Shown one piece after another: positions 1-9,020 of a DNA stretch of 64,000 bases (position 1 is its first letter; every line of letters begins with the position of its first letter). The notes beneath the pieces are model-generated. The model made no database searches, was not told where the DNA came from, and was given only the letters and a program-made list of their open reading frames with translations. Source of the stretch: Donghicola eburneus (lineage in GTDB: Bacteria; Pseudomonadota; Alphaproteobacteria; Rhodobacterales; Rhodobacteraceae); the NCBI RefSeq assembly GCF_900115865.1, contig NZ_FOXY01000004.1:186001-250000 (forward strand), given 5' to 3'. The translations under genes were made by a program, and so were the position numbers.

Positions 1-378
1 TAACACCCTTAAATAAAATATAAGAATTAAAAGGAAGATGTATTTGAAGAGTCAGCAGACTCTGTGGATTGTTTCCTTTCCCCCATGGTTTTGCACAGTG
101 AATAAGAGTCCCACAGGGGGTGTGGGGGAATCGATTTTTCCTAATAAAATCTCAGGATTCCTTGCTTGAATCTGGAAATTTGAGTCCTGCGGGAATCTGT
201 GGATAACTCGTGGGAAAGTTGGTTATCCACAGAGTCTGATTTATCCTTATCCGTGGGGGTAAAAAGAATATGAGCCAGACTCATAAACTCGAAACTATCG
301 ACAGGGCCGCTCAGGGGCTTTATCCGTCCCCGAACCCCTACAGGGATTTTACGGCAGACTCTCACAAGGTTATCCACA
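1..378. other. oriC: Candidate chromosomal replication origin (oriC)
   Basis: No convincing gene lies here. The first 45 bases are very AT-rich and could be an unwinding element. Three perfect DnaA boxes follow: TGTGGATAA at 198-206, TTATCCACA at 223-231 and TTATCCACA at 370-378. Degenerate boxes are at 63-71, 241-249, 247-255 and 320-328. In alphaproteobacteria such as Caulobacter the origin lies close to the maf-aroE-coaE-dnaQ genes, which start here at 378. Origin function is therefore inferred from box density and gene order. The region may continue to the left of the window. Confidence 0.65.
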
Positions 379-977
379 TGCAGGATCGCATCATTCTTGC
401 GTCAGGATCGGACATCCGCGCGCAGCTTCTTCGCAATGCAGGGCTCGAGGTCGAGGTCATCCCCGCCCGCGTCGACGAAGAGGCCATCCGCGCCGCGCTA
501 GAGATGGAAGAGGCAAAACCTCGCGACGTCGCCGACGCCTTGGCCGAGGCCAAAGCGCGTAAGATTAGCGCCAAGCATCCGGACGCGATCGTCATTGGCT
601 GCGATCAGGTTCTCGCGATGGGCACTCAAATCTACGCCAAGCCCGCCACACCAGAAGACGCTCGCGTGCAACTAACCGCGCTGCGAAACCAGCCGCACCA
701 GCTGCTCTCTGCAGCGGTGCTGTACAAAGACGCAGAGCCAAAGTGGCGCCATGTGGGCGTTGCGCGTCTGCGGATGCACAATTTCTCTGACGCCTATCTT
801 GACGACTATTTGTCGCGGAACTGGGAAAGCATTCGCCACTCTGTGGGGGGATATAAACTCGAAGAGGAAGGTGTACGCCTCTTTTCCAGTGTTCAGGGCG
901 ACTACTTTACCATTTTGGGTTTGCCGCTGGTCGAGCTTCTGGCGTATCTCGGAGTGACAGGGAGCATCGCATCATGA
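378..977 (+). CDS. maf: Maf family nucleotide pyrophosphatase
   Basis: Predicted 199-residue Maf/Ham1-fold house-cleaning enzyme. The family hydrolyses non-canonical or modified nucleoside triphosphates to monophosphate and pyrophosphate. The N-terminus carries the family signature as ASGSDIR at residues 8-14, and the acidic stretch GCDQVL follows near residue 74. The open frame extends upstream to 270, but that part would encode the DnaA-box region and has no family similarity. The ATG at 378 gives the usual Maf length and start. Its first base is the last base of a perfect DnaA box. The stop overlaps aroE as ATGA, so the two are probably translationally coupled. The exact substrate cannot be read from the sequence. 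Confidence 0.9.
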   Translation: MQDRIILASGSDIRAQLLRNAGLEVEVIPARVDEEAIRAALEMEEAKPRDVADALAEAKARKISAKHPDAIVIGCDQVLAMGTQIYAKPATPEDARVQLTALRNQPHQLLSAAVLYKDAEPKWRHVGVARLRMHNFSDAYLDDYLSRNWESIRHSVGGYKLEEEGVRLFSSVQGDYFTILGLPLVELLAYLGVTGSIAS

Positions 978-1807
978 GTAAGCATTCGATACCTTTGGCC
1001 GGTGTCATCGGAAACCCCGTCGCGCACAGCTTGTCCCCCCGTCTGCATGGCCACTGGCTGCAGCGATACGGTATCACAGGTCATTATGTGCCGCTCGAAG
1101 TGCATCCCGATGATCTGGTCGAAGCGTTGGGCGCGATGGGCCGCATGGGCTTTGTCGGGGCAAATGTCACGATCCCGCATAAAGAGACGGTGCTTCGTCT
1201 GGCGGATCAAGTCACAGACCGCGCCACCCTGATTGGGGCGGCGAACACTCTGACCTTCCGGCCGGACGGCACGATCTTTGCCGACAACACAGACGGCTAT
1301 GGCTTTATCGAGAACCTGCGCCAGAATGCGACTGACTGGGACCCGCGCAGCGGCCCTGCCGCTGTCATCGGTGCAGGCGGCGCAGCGCGCGCTGTTGTCG
1401 TCGCCCTGCTGGATGCGGGGGTGCCTGAAATCCGGCTAACGAATCGCACGCGCCTGAGGGCTGATCAACTGAAGTCTGAATTCGGGGGTCGTATCGTCGT
1501 GTACGACTGGGCCCACATGAACGGTATGCTCAATGGTGCGACTACTCTGGTCAACACCACCTCTATGGGGATGGAGGGGCAGCCACCGCTCAAGATCAAC
1601 CTTGATGAATTGGATCCCAAGGCGCTGGTTACAGACATCGTCTATACGCCGTTGATCACCCCCCTGCTCGCGTTGGCGCAGGACTATGGCTACCAGACTG
1701 TCGATGGCCTTGGGATGTTGCTGCACCAAGCGGTACCAGGTTTCCAACGCTGGTTTGGTCAGCGCCCCGAAGTGGACGACGAACTGCGTAACGTGGTTTT
1801 GGGATGA
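974..1807 (+). CDS. aroE: Shikimate dehydrogenase
   Basis: 277-residue NADP-dependent reductase converting 3-dehydroshikimate to shikimate in aromatic amino acid synthesis. Visible hallmarks are the substrate loop GNPVAHSLSP near residues 13-22, the catalytic lysine in NVTIPHKE (about Lys70), the paired aspartate in NTDGYGF, and a glycine-rich nucleotide loop GAGGAARAV in the second domain. Length fits the family. The start overlaps maf by ATGA and the stop overlaps coaE the same way, so the gene sits inside a maf-aroE-coaE-dnaQ operon. AroE rather than YdiB is the natural reading from this conserved alphaproteobacterial order. Confidence 0.95.
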   Translation: MSKHSIPLAGVIGNPVAHSLSPRLHGHWLQRYGITGHYVPLEVHPDDLVEALGAMGRMGFVGANVTIPHKETVLRLADQVTDRATLIGAANTLTFRPDGTIFADNTDGYGFIENLRQNATDWDPRSGPAAVIGAGGAARAVVVALLDAGVPEIRLTNRTRLRADQLKSEFGGRIVVYDWAHMNGMLNGATTLVNTTSMGMEGQPPLKINLDELDPKALVTDIVYTPLITPLLALAQDYGYQTVDGLGMLLHQAVPGFQRWFGQRPEVDDELRNVVLG

Positions 1808-2397
1808 CTTATCACCTTGGCCTGACCGGTTCGATCGGCACAGGCAAAAGCACGACTGCACAGATGTTTTCGGATCTAGGATGTGCGGTTTGGGACGCAG
1901 ATGCTGCAGTTCATCGGATTTACGATGTGGGTGGCACTGCGGTGGCCCCGCTTTGGGTGGTTTTTCCTGACGTCATCGTTGATGGCGCGGTTTCGCGTAC
2001 AGCTTTGCGTGAACATCTGTCTCAGAATACGAATGATTTCAATCTGTTAAACGAGATTGTACATCCTCTGGTGGCAGCGGACCGCGCGGTGTTCAAAGAT
2101 ACCTGCGATGCTGATATCGCAATCTATGACATTCCTCTGCTCTTCGAAAATGGGACCGAGGTAGAGTTGGACGCTGTCTGCGTCACCACTGTTGATGCCA
2201 AAACCCAGCGCGCCCGCGTTCTGGCGCGCGGCACCATGACGGAAGAGCAGTTCGAACAAATCAAATCCCGTCAGATGTCTGATGCCGACAAATGCGCACG
2301 CGCTGACTATATCATTGAAACGGATACGCTCGACCATGCGCGCCAGCAGGTCGAGGCCATCGTGACCAAGATCAGAGGAGAGTTATTGCGTGCGTGA
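1804..2397 (+). CDS. coaE: Dephospho-CoA kinase
   Basis: 197-residue P-loop kinase that phosphorylates the ribose 3'-hydroxyl of dephospho-CoA, the last step of coenzyme A synthesis. The Walker A motif GSIGTGKST is at residues 8-16. It is followed by the CoaE pattern of an early aspartate-rich segment (VWDADAAVHRIYD) and a long helical lid region with DIPLLFENG. Length is typical. The ATG overlaps the aroE stop by four bases, and the end overlaps the dnaQ start by eight bases. Confidence 0.95.
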   Translation: MTYHLGLTGSIGTGKSTTAQMFSDLGCAVWDADAAVHRIYDVGGTAVAPLWVVFPDVIVDGAVSRTALREHLSQNTNDFNLLNEIVHPLVAADRAVFKDTCDADIAIYDIPLLFENGTEVELDAVCVTTVDAKTQRARVLARGTMTEEQFEQIKSRQMSDADKCARADYIIETDTLDHARQQVEAIVTKIRGELLRA

Positions 2398-3127
2398 GAT
2401 CGTGCTCGATACCGAAACCACAGGTTTTGATCCCGAGAAAGGGGATCGCATCGTCGAAATCGGTGCGGTGGAACTCTTGAACCATATGCCCACCGGCAAC
2501 ACCTATCACCAGTACATCAACCCCGAACGCGGGATGCCGGACGAGGCATTTGGCGTGCATGGGATCGGCCCCGACCTCCTAGACAGCCCACGCCCGCCCA
2601 AGGATGGTGAGGTCACTCTCAAGGACAAGCCGGTGTTCAAGGCAGTTGGCCGGTCTTTCTGGGACTTCATCGGTCAGGACTCGATCCTCGTGATCCACAA
2701 TGCCAGCTTCGATATGAAGTTCCTGAACGCTGAATTGCGCTGGATGGGCCTGCCCCAGATCCCGATGGAGCGGTCGTTCGATACACTGGCGATGGCGCGC
2801 AAGAAATTCCCTGGCTCGCCGGCGACGTTGGATGCCCTTTGTCGCCGTTTTGGCATCGATAACTCGAACCGGACTCTACACGGCGCTTTGCTTGACTCTG
2901 AAATTCTGGCCGAGGTTTATCTGGAACTTCTGGGCGGACGTCAGCCTGATTTCGGACTGGCGGAAACCTATCGCGGGGATCGCGGCGGTTCAGGGGCCGA
3001 GGAATGGCGGCCCCGCCCGCGTCCAAATCCGCTGCCGTCGCGGATTTCGGAGCAGGAAGCCGCCGCCCATTCTGCCTTTATCGACAAATTGGGCGACGAC
3101 GCGCTTTGGAAAAAGCTGGGCAGCTAG
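2390..3127 (+). CDS. dnaQ: DNA polymerase III epsilon subunit (proofreading exonuclease)
   Basis: 245-residue DEDDh 3'-5' exonuclease, the proofreading subunit of the replicative polymerase. The three exonuclease motifs are visible: DTETTG at residues 6-11, HNASFDMKFL around residue 105, and HGALLDSE with its His and Asp near residue 165. The start is a GTG at 2390 preceded by a good AGAGGAGAG ribosome site, and it overlaps the coaE stop. The C-terminal tail after about residue 185 is rich in Arg, Pro and Glu and may be the polymerase-binding region. It converges on secB with seven bases between stops. Confidence 0.93.
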   Translation: MREIVLDTETTGFDPEKGDRIVEIGAVELLNHMPTGNTYHQYINPERGMPDEAFGVHGIGPDLLDSPRPPKDGEVTLKDKPVFKAVGRSFWDFIGQDSILVIHNASFDMKFLNAELRWMGLPQIPMERSFDTLAMARKKFPGSPATLDALCRRFGIDNSNRTLHGALLDSEILAEVYLELLGGRQPDFGLAETYRGDRGGSGAEEWRPRPRPNPLPSRISEQEAAAHSAFIDKLGDDALWKKLGS

Positions 3128-3134
3128 GCAGAAA

Positions 3135-3629
3135 TTAGGCGTCGGCCTTCTGTGCGGCCTGCGCCTGCATCTGTGCCAGCTGCTGGCGGTACAGAGCAAC
3201 GAAATCGATGTTTTCGAGGTTCAGCGGAGGGAAGCTGCCGTCGCGGGTCACGTCGCTGATAACGCGGCGTGCAAACGGGAATAGCTGACGCGGGCACTCG
3301 ATCAGCAAGAAGGGGTGCATCTGGTCTTCGGGCACACCTTCGATGTGGAAGACACCAGCATATTCCAGTTCAACGTGGAACAGGGGCTGACCGCCTTCTT
3401 TGGTCTTGGCGTTGACCTTGGTCTTCATGATGACTTCGTACTGGTGCTCTGCCTGACGCTTTTTCACGTCCAGACCGACGTTAACGCTAACCTCGGGGGT
3501 GGTGTCGCCCGACGCGCCCTTTTGCGCGAGAATGTTCTCAAAGGAAAGGTCGCGAACGTACTGCGCCAGAATTTGCATTTTCATTTGGGGGGCGGCGTTC
3601 TGTGCGCCTGCCTCGGGTGTATCAGTCAT
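3135..3629 (-). CDS. secB: Protein-export chaperone SecB
   Basis: 164-residue SecB, a homotetrameric cytoplasmic chaperone that holds preproteins unfolded and hands them to SecA. The family core is clear, including QYVRDLSFE near residues 23-31, LEYAGVF with its acidic partner segment, and the FPFARRVISD region near the C-terminus. The start at 3629 has an AGGGAG ribosome site. The location beside dnaQ is the usual alphaproteobacterial arrangement. The tail ends in a run of Gln and Ala. Confidence 0.95.
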   Translation of the reverse strand: MTDTPEAGAQNAAPQMKMQILAQYVRDLSFENILAQKGASGDTTPEVSVNVGLDVKKRQAEHQYEVIMKTKVNAKTKEGGQPLFHVELEYAGVFHIEGVPEDQMHPFLLIECPRQLFPFARRVISDVTRDGSFPPLNLENIDFVALYRQQLAQMQAQAAQKADA

Positions 3630-3690
3630 TTTGAAGGTCTCCCTGGGAATTTTATCTCGGTAACGGGCTTATCATCCGCTGTATTGATGC

Positions 3691-4179
3691 TCAATGGCGC
3701 GTCCAGCCAGAGGGCCCTTGGTTTTCTGGGCCACTTGGTCCGGATTTCGGCGCATTTTCGTCCACCACTTCGTAGTCGACAACGATCGTTTCCGATCGAA
3801 ATCCACCCCCGGACTGTCCGCGTGAGCGCTGTTCCTGCATTTTGTGTTTGATCTGCTGGAAGATGACGCTGCGCACGCCTGGGATCAGGAACAGAATGCC
3901 GGTGATGTCCGTGAAAAAGCCGGGTGTCAGGAGCAACGCGCCTGCGAACAGGATCATGGCCCCGCTGGCCAGATGTTCAGAGGGATCCTGCATATTATTG
4001 ACAGAGTTCTGCAAATCACGCAGCACGCCGCGTCCCTCGGTCTTGACCATATAGGTGCCGACGACCGCTGTAAGCAGCACGATTGCCAGCGTTGGCCACA
4101 GCCCGATCAGACCTCCGACCTGAATGAACAGGCCGATCTCGATCAGAGGGACCAGCACAAACGCCAGGAATAACCACAT
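3691..4179 (-). CDS. fxsA: FxsA family membrane protein
   Basis: 162-residue inner-membrane protein of the FxsA family. E. coli FxsA interferes with exclusion of phage T7 by the F plasmid; the normal cellular role is unknown. The N-terminus is two hydrophobic segments (about residues 2-20 and 25-45) with the family pattern PLIEIGLFIQVGG. A third hydrophobic stretch with ALLLTPGFFTDITG lies near residues 75-105. The C-terminal third is polar, cytosolic and low-complexity. The frame is open further upstream, but the ATG at 4179 has a GGAAAGG ribosome site and the family start. It is transcribed away from timA. Confidence 0.88.
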   Translation of the reverse strand: MWLFLAFVLVPLIEIGLFIQVGGLIGLWPTLAIVLLTAVVGTYMVKTEGRGVLRDLQNSVNNMQDPSEHLASGAMILFAGALLLTPGFFTDITGILFLIPGVRSVIFQQIKHKMQEQRSRGQSGGGFRSETIVVDYEVVDENAPKSGPSGPENQGPSGWTRH

Positions 4180-4297
4180 TGTTAGAACCTTTCCGGTAAT
4201 AGAGTTTCTGGGGGTCAGTGGACTTGACCCTGTCAGTGACATACATAGGTGCTGACACGGGATCATGCTACGGTCCCCGTTTAAGAACGAGGAATAG

Positions 4298-4966
4298 ATG
4301 GAATCTCCGATCGTGCAGCTTTTGGTCCTTGCCGCTATTGCCGTGTTTCTGATCCTGAGGCTCAGAAGCGTGCTCGGCACGCGTGAAGGGTTTGAAAAAC
4401 CCCCTCTTCCGCGAACAGAACAGCCTGAACCCGCTGCGAAATCGCGCCATTCCTTCGAAGTGATCGAAGGGGGACCTGACCGCGACATCACCGACCATGT
4501 GCCCGAGGACAGCCCGAGTGCCGAAGCGCTGACCGCGATGAAACGTGCAGAGCCGTCTTTCTCGGTGCACGAGTTCTTGTCCGGCGCGCGTGCGGCTTAT
4601 GAAATGATCCTGATGGGTTTCGAGCGCGGCGATCTGAACGAAATCAGCCCCTTCTTGTCCGAGGACGTGGCCGAAAGTTTTGCCAGCGTGATCGATCATC
4701 GTGCGGACCAAGGTCTGACGATCGACGCGACGTTCGTGGGTATCCGTGAGCTGCAGTTGGTCGAAGCCACATTTGACGAAGCGACCCAAGAAGGTGAAGT
4801 CACCGTACGTTATGTTGCCGATCTGACATGGCAGGTGCGCGATGCGGACGGCGTCGTGATCGAAGGCGACGAAAAGCAGATCAAGCGTCAGAAGGACGTA
4901 TGGACCTTTGCCCGCAAGATGGGCGCGGACGATCCGAACTGGCAGCTGGTGGCAACTGGCGAATGA
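4298..4966 (+). CDS. Tim44/TimA family putative adaptor protein
   Basis: 222-residue protein with one N-terminal membrane segment (about residues 6-22), a short proline- and charge-rich linker, and a C-terminal Tim44-like domain from about residue 80 (FSVHEFLSGARAAYEMIL). Mitochondrial Tim44 tethers Hsp70 to the import channel. The bacterial homologues are thought to be membrane-bound adaptor or binding proteins, but their client is not settled. A CGAGGA ribosome site precedes the ATG. The stop overlaps mltA by ATGA, which suggests joint expression with envelope genes. Confidence 0.85.
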   Translation: MESPIVQLLVLAAIAVFLILRLRSVLGTREGFEKPPLPRTEQPEPAAKSRHSFEVIEGGPDRDITDHVPEDSPSAEALTAMKRAEPSFSVHEFLSGARAAYEMILMGFERGDLNEISPFLSEDVAESFASVIDHRADQGLTIDATFVGIRELQLVEATFDEATQEGEVTVRYVADLTWQVRDADGVVIEGDEKQIKRQKDVWTFARKMGADDPNWQLVATGE

Positions 4967-6003
4967 TCCGCAGGGCGCTGGCCGTCATGTTGGCGCTGCT
5001 CCCTTGGTGGGTCGCGCCAGCACACAGCGAGGAACCTGTGAACCGACTGCTTGAATTTTCAGAACTGGATGGATGGGCCGAGGATGATCATGCCGCGGCC
5101 CTTGATGCTTTTCTGAACACCTGCGGCGATATCAACGGATCCGACTGGACGAGCCTGTGCTCCTTGGCGCGCGCGCACCAAGACGCCCCACGTACATTCT
5201 TTGAACTCTTCTTCCGCCCCGTGATGATCGAGGACGGAAACGACCCGCTATTCACCGGTTATTTCGAGCCGGAACTGGATGGTTCTCGTGTGCCGACTGG
5301 CCGCTATCGCTATCCCCTCTACCGCATGCCGTCCGAGGCCAAGCAGATTTCTCCTTGGGCCACACGCCGCCAGATCGAAGAGGGTGATTTCATGCGCGGT
5401 CGCGGTCTAGAACTTGTCTACGTCGACGATCCGGTCGAGGCATTCTTCCTACAGGTCCAAGGGTCTGGCCGCGTGAAACTGCGCGGTGGCGGGGCCATGC
5501 GCGTGGGCTACGCCGGCCATAATGGTCACGAGTATCGTTCAATTGGGCAAGAACTGGTGGCGCGCGGCGTCTTTAACCAACATCAGGTGTCTGCGCAGGT
5601 GATCCGCGAGTGGGTGCGCCGCAATCCGGCCGAGGGCCGTGAACTGCTATGGCACAACCCCTCTTTCGTCTTTTTCCGCGAAGTCAGCCAAGTACCCGCG
5701 CATATGGGGCCCCTCGGGGCGATGAACCGGTCGATCACCGCAGGGCGCAGCATTGCGGTCGATCCGGCCTATGTGACCCTTGGCTCGCCTGTCTGGGTCG
5801 AGAAGGATGGCCACATGTCTTTGCGCCGCCTCATGATCGCTCAGGACACAGGGTCTGCGATCAAGGGTGCGCAGCGTGCTGATATCTTTGTCGGGACGGG
5901 AGACAAGGCGGGTGAAATCGCCGGAACCATGAAAGACAACGGCCGCATGGTCGTTCTGATGCCGATCCAACGCGCCTACGCGAGCCTTGCGGAGGAGTTA
6001 TGA
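4963..6003 (+). CDS. mltA: Membrane-bound lytic murein transglycosylase A
   Basis: 346-residue MltA-type lytic transglycosylase, which cleaves the MurNAc-GlcNAc bond of peptidoglycan leaving a 1,6-anhydro end. A signal peptide of about 22 residues ends at APAHS. I see no lipobox cysteine, so it may be periplasmic rather than lipid-anchored. The MltA domain (GYFEPELDGSR) is followed by the C-terminal 3D domain with the catalytic-type aspartates in AQDTGSAIKG and RADIFVGTGDKAG. The ATG overlaps the timA-like stop, and the end overlaps the smr gene by TTATGA. Confidence 0.92.
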   Translation: MIRRALAVMLALLPWWVAPAHSEEPVNRLLEFSELDGWAEDDHAAALDAFLNTCGDINGSDWTSLCSLARAHQDAPRTFFELFFRPVMIEDGNDPLFTGYFEPELDGSRVPTGRYRYPLYRMPSEAKQISPWATRRQIEEGDFMRGRGLELVYVDDPVEAFFLQVQGSGRVKLRGGGAMRVGYAGHNGHEYRSIGQELVARGVFNQHQVSAQVIREWVRRNPAEGRELLWHNPSFVFFREVSQVPAHMGPLGAMNRSITAGRSIAVDPAYVTLGSPVWVEKDGHMSLRRLMIAQDTGSAIKGAQRADIFVGTGDKAGEIAGTMKDNGRMVVLMPIQRAYASLAEEL

Positions 6004-6626
6004 GCCGCCGCCGGAAACTCAGCGATGAAGAGCGGGAATTATGGGATCAGGTGCGTCGCACTGCGGACCCTCTGCACCCCACGCGCAAAGCTGAACCAGA
6101 AGATCAGGCGGAATGGCTGCCCCATCCTGTCCGCAAGGCGCCGAAAAAGCCTCTAGAGGATGTGCCGACGCCTCCTCCGCTCGAGCATTTCACCATCGGA
6201 ATGAAAGCGAAAAAGGGCAAACACAAACTCGGCCAGCACCTGAGTCCGGCGATCGAGGACGAGGTCGCAGGGGCTCCGCTGAACATGCACAAGAAAACCC
6301 ATACGCAGATGAAGCGCGGCAAGCTGATGCCAGACGCACGGATCGACTTGCATGGGATGACCTTGGCACAGGCGCACCCTGCCCTCGTCGGCTTTGTCAT
6401 GCGAAATCACGCGGCGGGGCATCGGCTGGTTTTGGTGATCACGGGCAAAGGTAAGGTCAAAGAGACCGACAGCCCCATTCCTGAACGTATCGGCGCGCTG
6501 CGCCATCAGGTGCCTATGTGGCTGCAAATGAGCCCCCTATCCCATCTGGTCTTGCAGGTGAGACAAGCGCACCTCCGCCACGGGGGCGGAGGTGCGTATT
6601 ACGTGTATCTGCGACGGACCCGCTGA
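6000..6626 (+). CDS. Smr/MutS2-type domain protein
   Basis: 208-residue stand-alone Smr protein. The first 110 residues are basic and proline-rich with no recognised fold. The Smr domain follows, with its DLHGMTLAQAH motif near residue 118, the LVLVITGKGK strand-turn, and a C-terminal GGGGAYYVYLRR segment. Small MutS-related domains are nucleases acting on branched DNA or RNA; the substrate here is unknown. It is third in the timA-mltA-smr operon and abuts hslU stop-to-stop with no gap. Confidence 0.88.
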   Translation: MSRRRKLSDEERELWDQVRRTADPLHPTRKAEPEDQAEWLPHPVRKAPKKPLEDVPTPPPLEHFTIGMKAKKGKHKLGQHLSPAIEDEVAGAPLNMHKKTHTQMKRGKLMPDARIDLHGMTLAQAHPALVGFVMRNHAAGHRLVLVITGKGKVKETDSPIPERIGALRHQVPMWLQMSPLSHLVLQVRQAHLRHGGGGAYYVYLRRTR

Positions 6627-7934
6627 TTACAGGACGTAGCGGCTCAGGTCGGCGGACTCGGCCAATTCGCCCACATATTTCCGGACGTAATCCGCATTGA
6701 TCGTGATCAGCTGTTCCCCAAGATCGGGCGCGACGAACGACAATTCCTCAAAAACACGCTCCATCACCGTATACAGCCGGCGGGCCCCGATATTTTCGAC
6801 GCTGCGGTTCACCTCTGCGGCGATGCGCGCGATCTCAGCAATGCCGTCTTCGCTGAACTCGATAGTGACGCCTTCTGTCTTCATCAAGGCGGCGTACTGG
6901 CGGGTCAGCGCATTGTCGGTTTCGGTCAGGATGCGAACGAAATCTGCCTCTGTCAGAGCGTTCAGTTCCACGCGGATGGGCAGACGGCCCTGCAATTCAG
7001 GCAGCATGTCGGACGGTTTCGCAATGTGGAACGCACCCGATGCGATGAACAGGATGTGGTCCGTGCGTACAGCGCCGTATTTGGTGCTGACAGTGGTGCC
7101 TTCGATCAAGGGCAGCAGGTCGCGCTGCACGCCCTCGCGACTGACATCGCCACCACGGGCATCAGAGCGGGCGCAAACCTTGTCGATCTCGTCTAGGAAG
7201 ACGATGCCGTTTTGCTCGACCGACTCCAGCGCAGCGCGCTTGATCTGTTCATCGTCCAGCAGTTTGTCGGCCTCTTCGCCCATCAGCAGCTCGTAGCTGT
7301 CTGCCACGGTGACGGTCTTGCGCACTTTGCGCTGGAACGCTTTGCCGAACATCTCGCCTAGGTTCATCATGCCCATCTGGCTGCCGGGCTGGCCGGGAAT
7401 GTCCATCATCCCGCCAAAGGGGCTTGCAGTGTCTTCAATCTCGACGGTGATTTCCTTGTCATCCAGCTCGCCTGCGCGCAGCTTCTTGCGGAACATCTCT
7501 TTGGTGCTCTCGCGGGCGTCCTCACCTGCAATCGCGGCCAAAACGCGTTCTTCGGCAGCTTGGATAGCACGAGATTTCACGTCTTCGCGCATATACTCGC
7601 GGACGGTGACGATCGCGGCATCCATCAAATCGCGGATGATCTGTTCCACGTCTCGGCCCACATAGCCGACCTCAGTGAACTTGGTCGCTTCGACCTTGAT
7701 AAAGGGAGCACGGGCCAGTTTCGCCAGACGGCGGCTGATCTCGGTTTTACCAACGCCGGTGGGCCCGATCATCAGAATATTCTTGGGGTACACCTCGTCC
7801 TGCAGGGCAGATGGCAGGTGCTGGCGCCGCCAACGGGACCGCAGGGCGACCGCGACGGCCCGCTTGGCTTCGGCTTGTCCGATGATGAACCGGTCAAGCT
7901 CGCTGACAATCTCGCGCGGGGTTAGGTCGGTCAT
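6627..7934 (-). CDS. hslU: HslUV protease ATPase subunit HslU
   Basis: 435-residue AAA+ unfoldase that feeds substrates to the HslV peptidase. Walker A is GPTGVGKTE near residues 54-62, Walker B is VFLDEID near residue 248, and the pore-loop and sensor regions follow. The inserted I-domain (about residues 110-225) is present, including a Gly/Met-rich part [15 protein letters not shown]. Full family length. An AGGAG ribosome site precedes the ATG. It lies 71 bases downstream of hslV on the same strand and is probably cotranscribed with it. Confidence 0.97.
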   Translation of the reverse strand: MTDLTPREIVSELDRFIIGQAEAKRAVAVALRSRWRRQHLPSALQDEVYPKNILMIGPTGVGKTEISRRLAKLARAPFIKVEATKFTEVGYVGRDVEQIIRDLMDAAIVTVREYMREDVKSRAIQAAEERVLAAIAGEDARESTKEMFRKKLRAGELDDKEITVEIEDTASPFGGMMDIPGQPGSQMGMMNLGEMFGKAFQRKVRKTVTVADSYELLMGEEADKLLDDEQIKRAALESVEQNGIVFLDEIDKVCARSDARGGDVSREGVQRDLLPLIEGTTVSTKYGAVRTDHILFIASGAFHIAKPSDMLPELQGRLPIRVELNALTEADFVRILTETDNALTRQYAALMKTEGVTIEFSEDGIAEIARIAAEVNRSVENIGARRLYTVMERVFEELSFVAPDLGEQLITINADYVRKYVGELAESADLSRYVL

Positions 7935-8005
7935 AGGGGTCTCCTGGATGTCATTCTTGGGCCAGACATAGGCGCTGGCCCACGTCGGGAAAAGGGGCGG
8001 ACCCC

Positions 8006-8566
8006 TTAACCCTTCAGGGTTTCGATGGTGAGGTTGCCGTTGGTAAAGACACAGATGTCTGACGCAATATCCATGGCGCGCTCGGCCACTTCTCGGGCGG
8101 ACAGCTCTTCGTTGTGGGCCAGACCGCGCGCCGCAGACAGGGCGAACATCCCGCCTGATCCGATGGCCGCAATGTCATGCTCGGGCTCCAGTACGTCGCC
8201 TGCACCTGTGATCACCAACAGCTCTTTGCCGTCGCTGACGATCAGCATCGCCTCCAGCTTCTGCAGGTATTTGTCAGTGCGCCAATCCTTGGCAAGCTCG
8301 ACGCTCGCGCGGGCCAACTGGCCGGGTGTGGCCTCCAGTTTTTTCTCTAGACGCTCCAACAGGGTAAAGGCATCTGCGGTCGATCCGGCAAAGCCGACGA
8401 TCACGTCATACCCGCCGGGGGAAATGCGGCGCACTTTGCGGGCCGTACCTTTGATCACTGTGTTGCCGAGGCTGACCTGACCGTCGCCCGCGATGCAGAC
8501 CTCTCCGCCGCGGCGCACGCCAATGATGGTGGTGCCGTGCCAGCCGGGAAATTCGCTCTCTGCCAT
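8006..8566 (-). CDS. hslV: HslUV protease peptidase subunit HslV
   Basis: 186-residue proteasome-beta-like threonine peptidase. The mature N-terminal nucleophile should be the first Thr of [10 protein letters not shown], after removal of 11 residues. The GSGG loop ([17 protein letters not shown]) is also present. The frame is open to 8587, but the ATG at 8566 has a GAGG ribosome site at the right distance and matches the family start, so I chose it. It is upstream of hslU and separated from trxA by a terminator. Confidence 0.95.
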   Translation of the reverse strand: MAESEFPGWHGTTIIGVRRGGEVCIAGDGQVSLGNTVIKGTARKVRRISPGGYDVIVGFAGSTADAFTLLERLEKKLEATPGQLARASVELAKDWRTDKYLQKLEAMLIVSDGKELLVITGAGDVLEPEHDIAAIGSGGMFALSAARGLAHNEELSAREVAERAMDIASDICVFTNGNLTIETLKG

Positions 8567-8590
8567 GAAATCTACCTCGTGTCGCATAAG

Positions 8591-8619
8591 AAAAAGGGCG
8601 CCCTATGGCGGACGCCCCT
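8591..8619 (-). terminator. Rho-independent terminator after trxA
   Basis: On the minus strand a GGGCG...CGCCC stem with a 12-base loop is followed by five T residues. It lies 24 bases past the trxA stop and just before hslV, so it should separate trxA from hslVU transcription. Confidence 0.7.
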
Positions 8620-8642
8620 ATGTATTCCGAGTGATCGTTAGA

Positions 8643-8963
8643 TCAGATCGACTCGTTGATCCAAGCTTGCAGAGCCGCCTTGGGGGCTGCGCCAGCGCGG
8701 TTCGAAACGACTTCGCCGTCTTTGAAAATGAACAGCGCGGGGATGCCGCGAACACCCAGCTGGGCTGCCATGCCCGAGTTCGAGTCAACGTCGACTTTGA
8801 CGACTTTGATTTTGCCTTCCATCTCGGTCGACAGCTCTTCCAGAACGGGGCCGATCATCTTGCAGGGGCCACACCATTCTGCCCAGAAATCCACGACCAC
8901 GGGGATGTCGGACTGCTTGACTTCGGTGTCAAAGGTTTCGTCGGTGACGGCTACGGTGGCCAT
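8643..8963 (-). CDS. trxA: Thioredoxin
   Basis: 106-residue classical cytoplasmic thioredoxin, a general protein disulfide reductase. The active site WCGPC lies near residues 30-34 in the family context [15 protein letters not shown], with the cis-proline loop [14 protein letters not shown] after it. A TAGGAG ribosome site precedes the ATG. It lies downstream of addA by 57 bases in the widespread alphaproteobacterial addB-addA-trxA order and may be expressed from its own promoter in that gap. Confidence 0.96.
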   Translation of the reverse strand: MATVAVTDETFDTEVKQSDIPVVVDFWAEWCGPCKMIGPVLEELSTEMEGKIKVVKVDVDSNSGMAAQLGVRGIPALFIFKDGEVVSNRAGAAPKAALQAWINESI

Positions 8964-9020
8964 GTCTGTAACTCCTACGGAATGCGGTTGAGCGGAACGT
9001 AAGTGCGCGGGCTCGGGGCG

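Noticed and set aside
270-377. 36-residue N-terminal extension of maf
   Set aside because: It runs through the DnaA-box region and gives a protein longer than the family; the ATG at 378 is the natural start.
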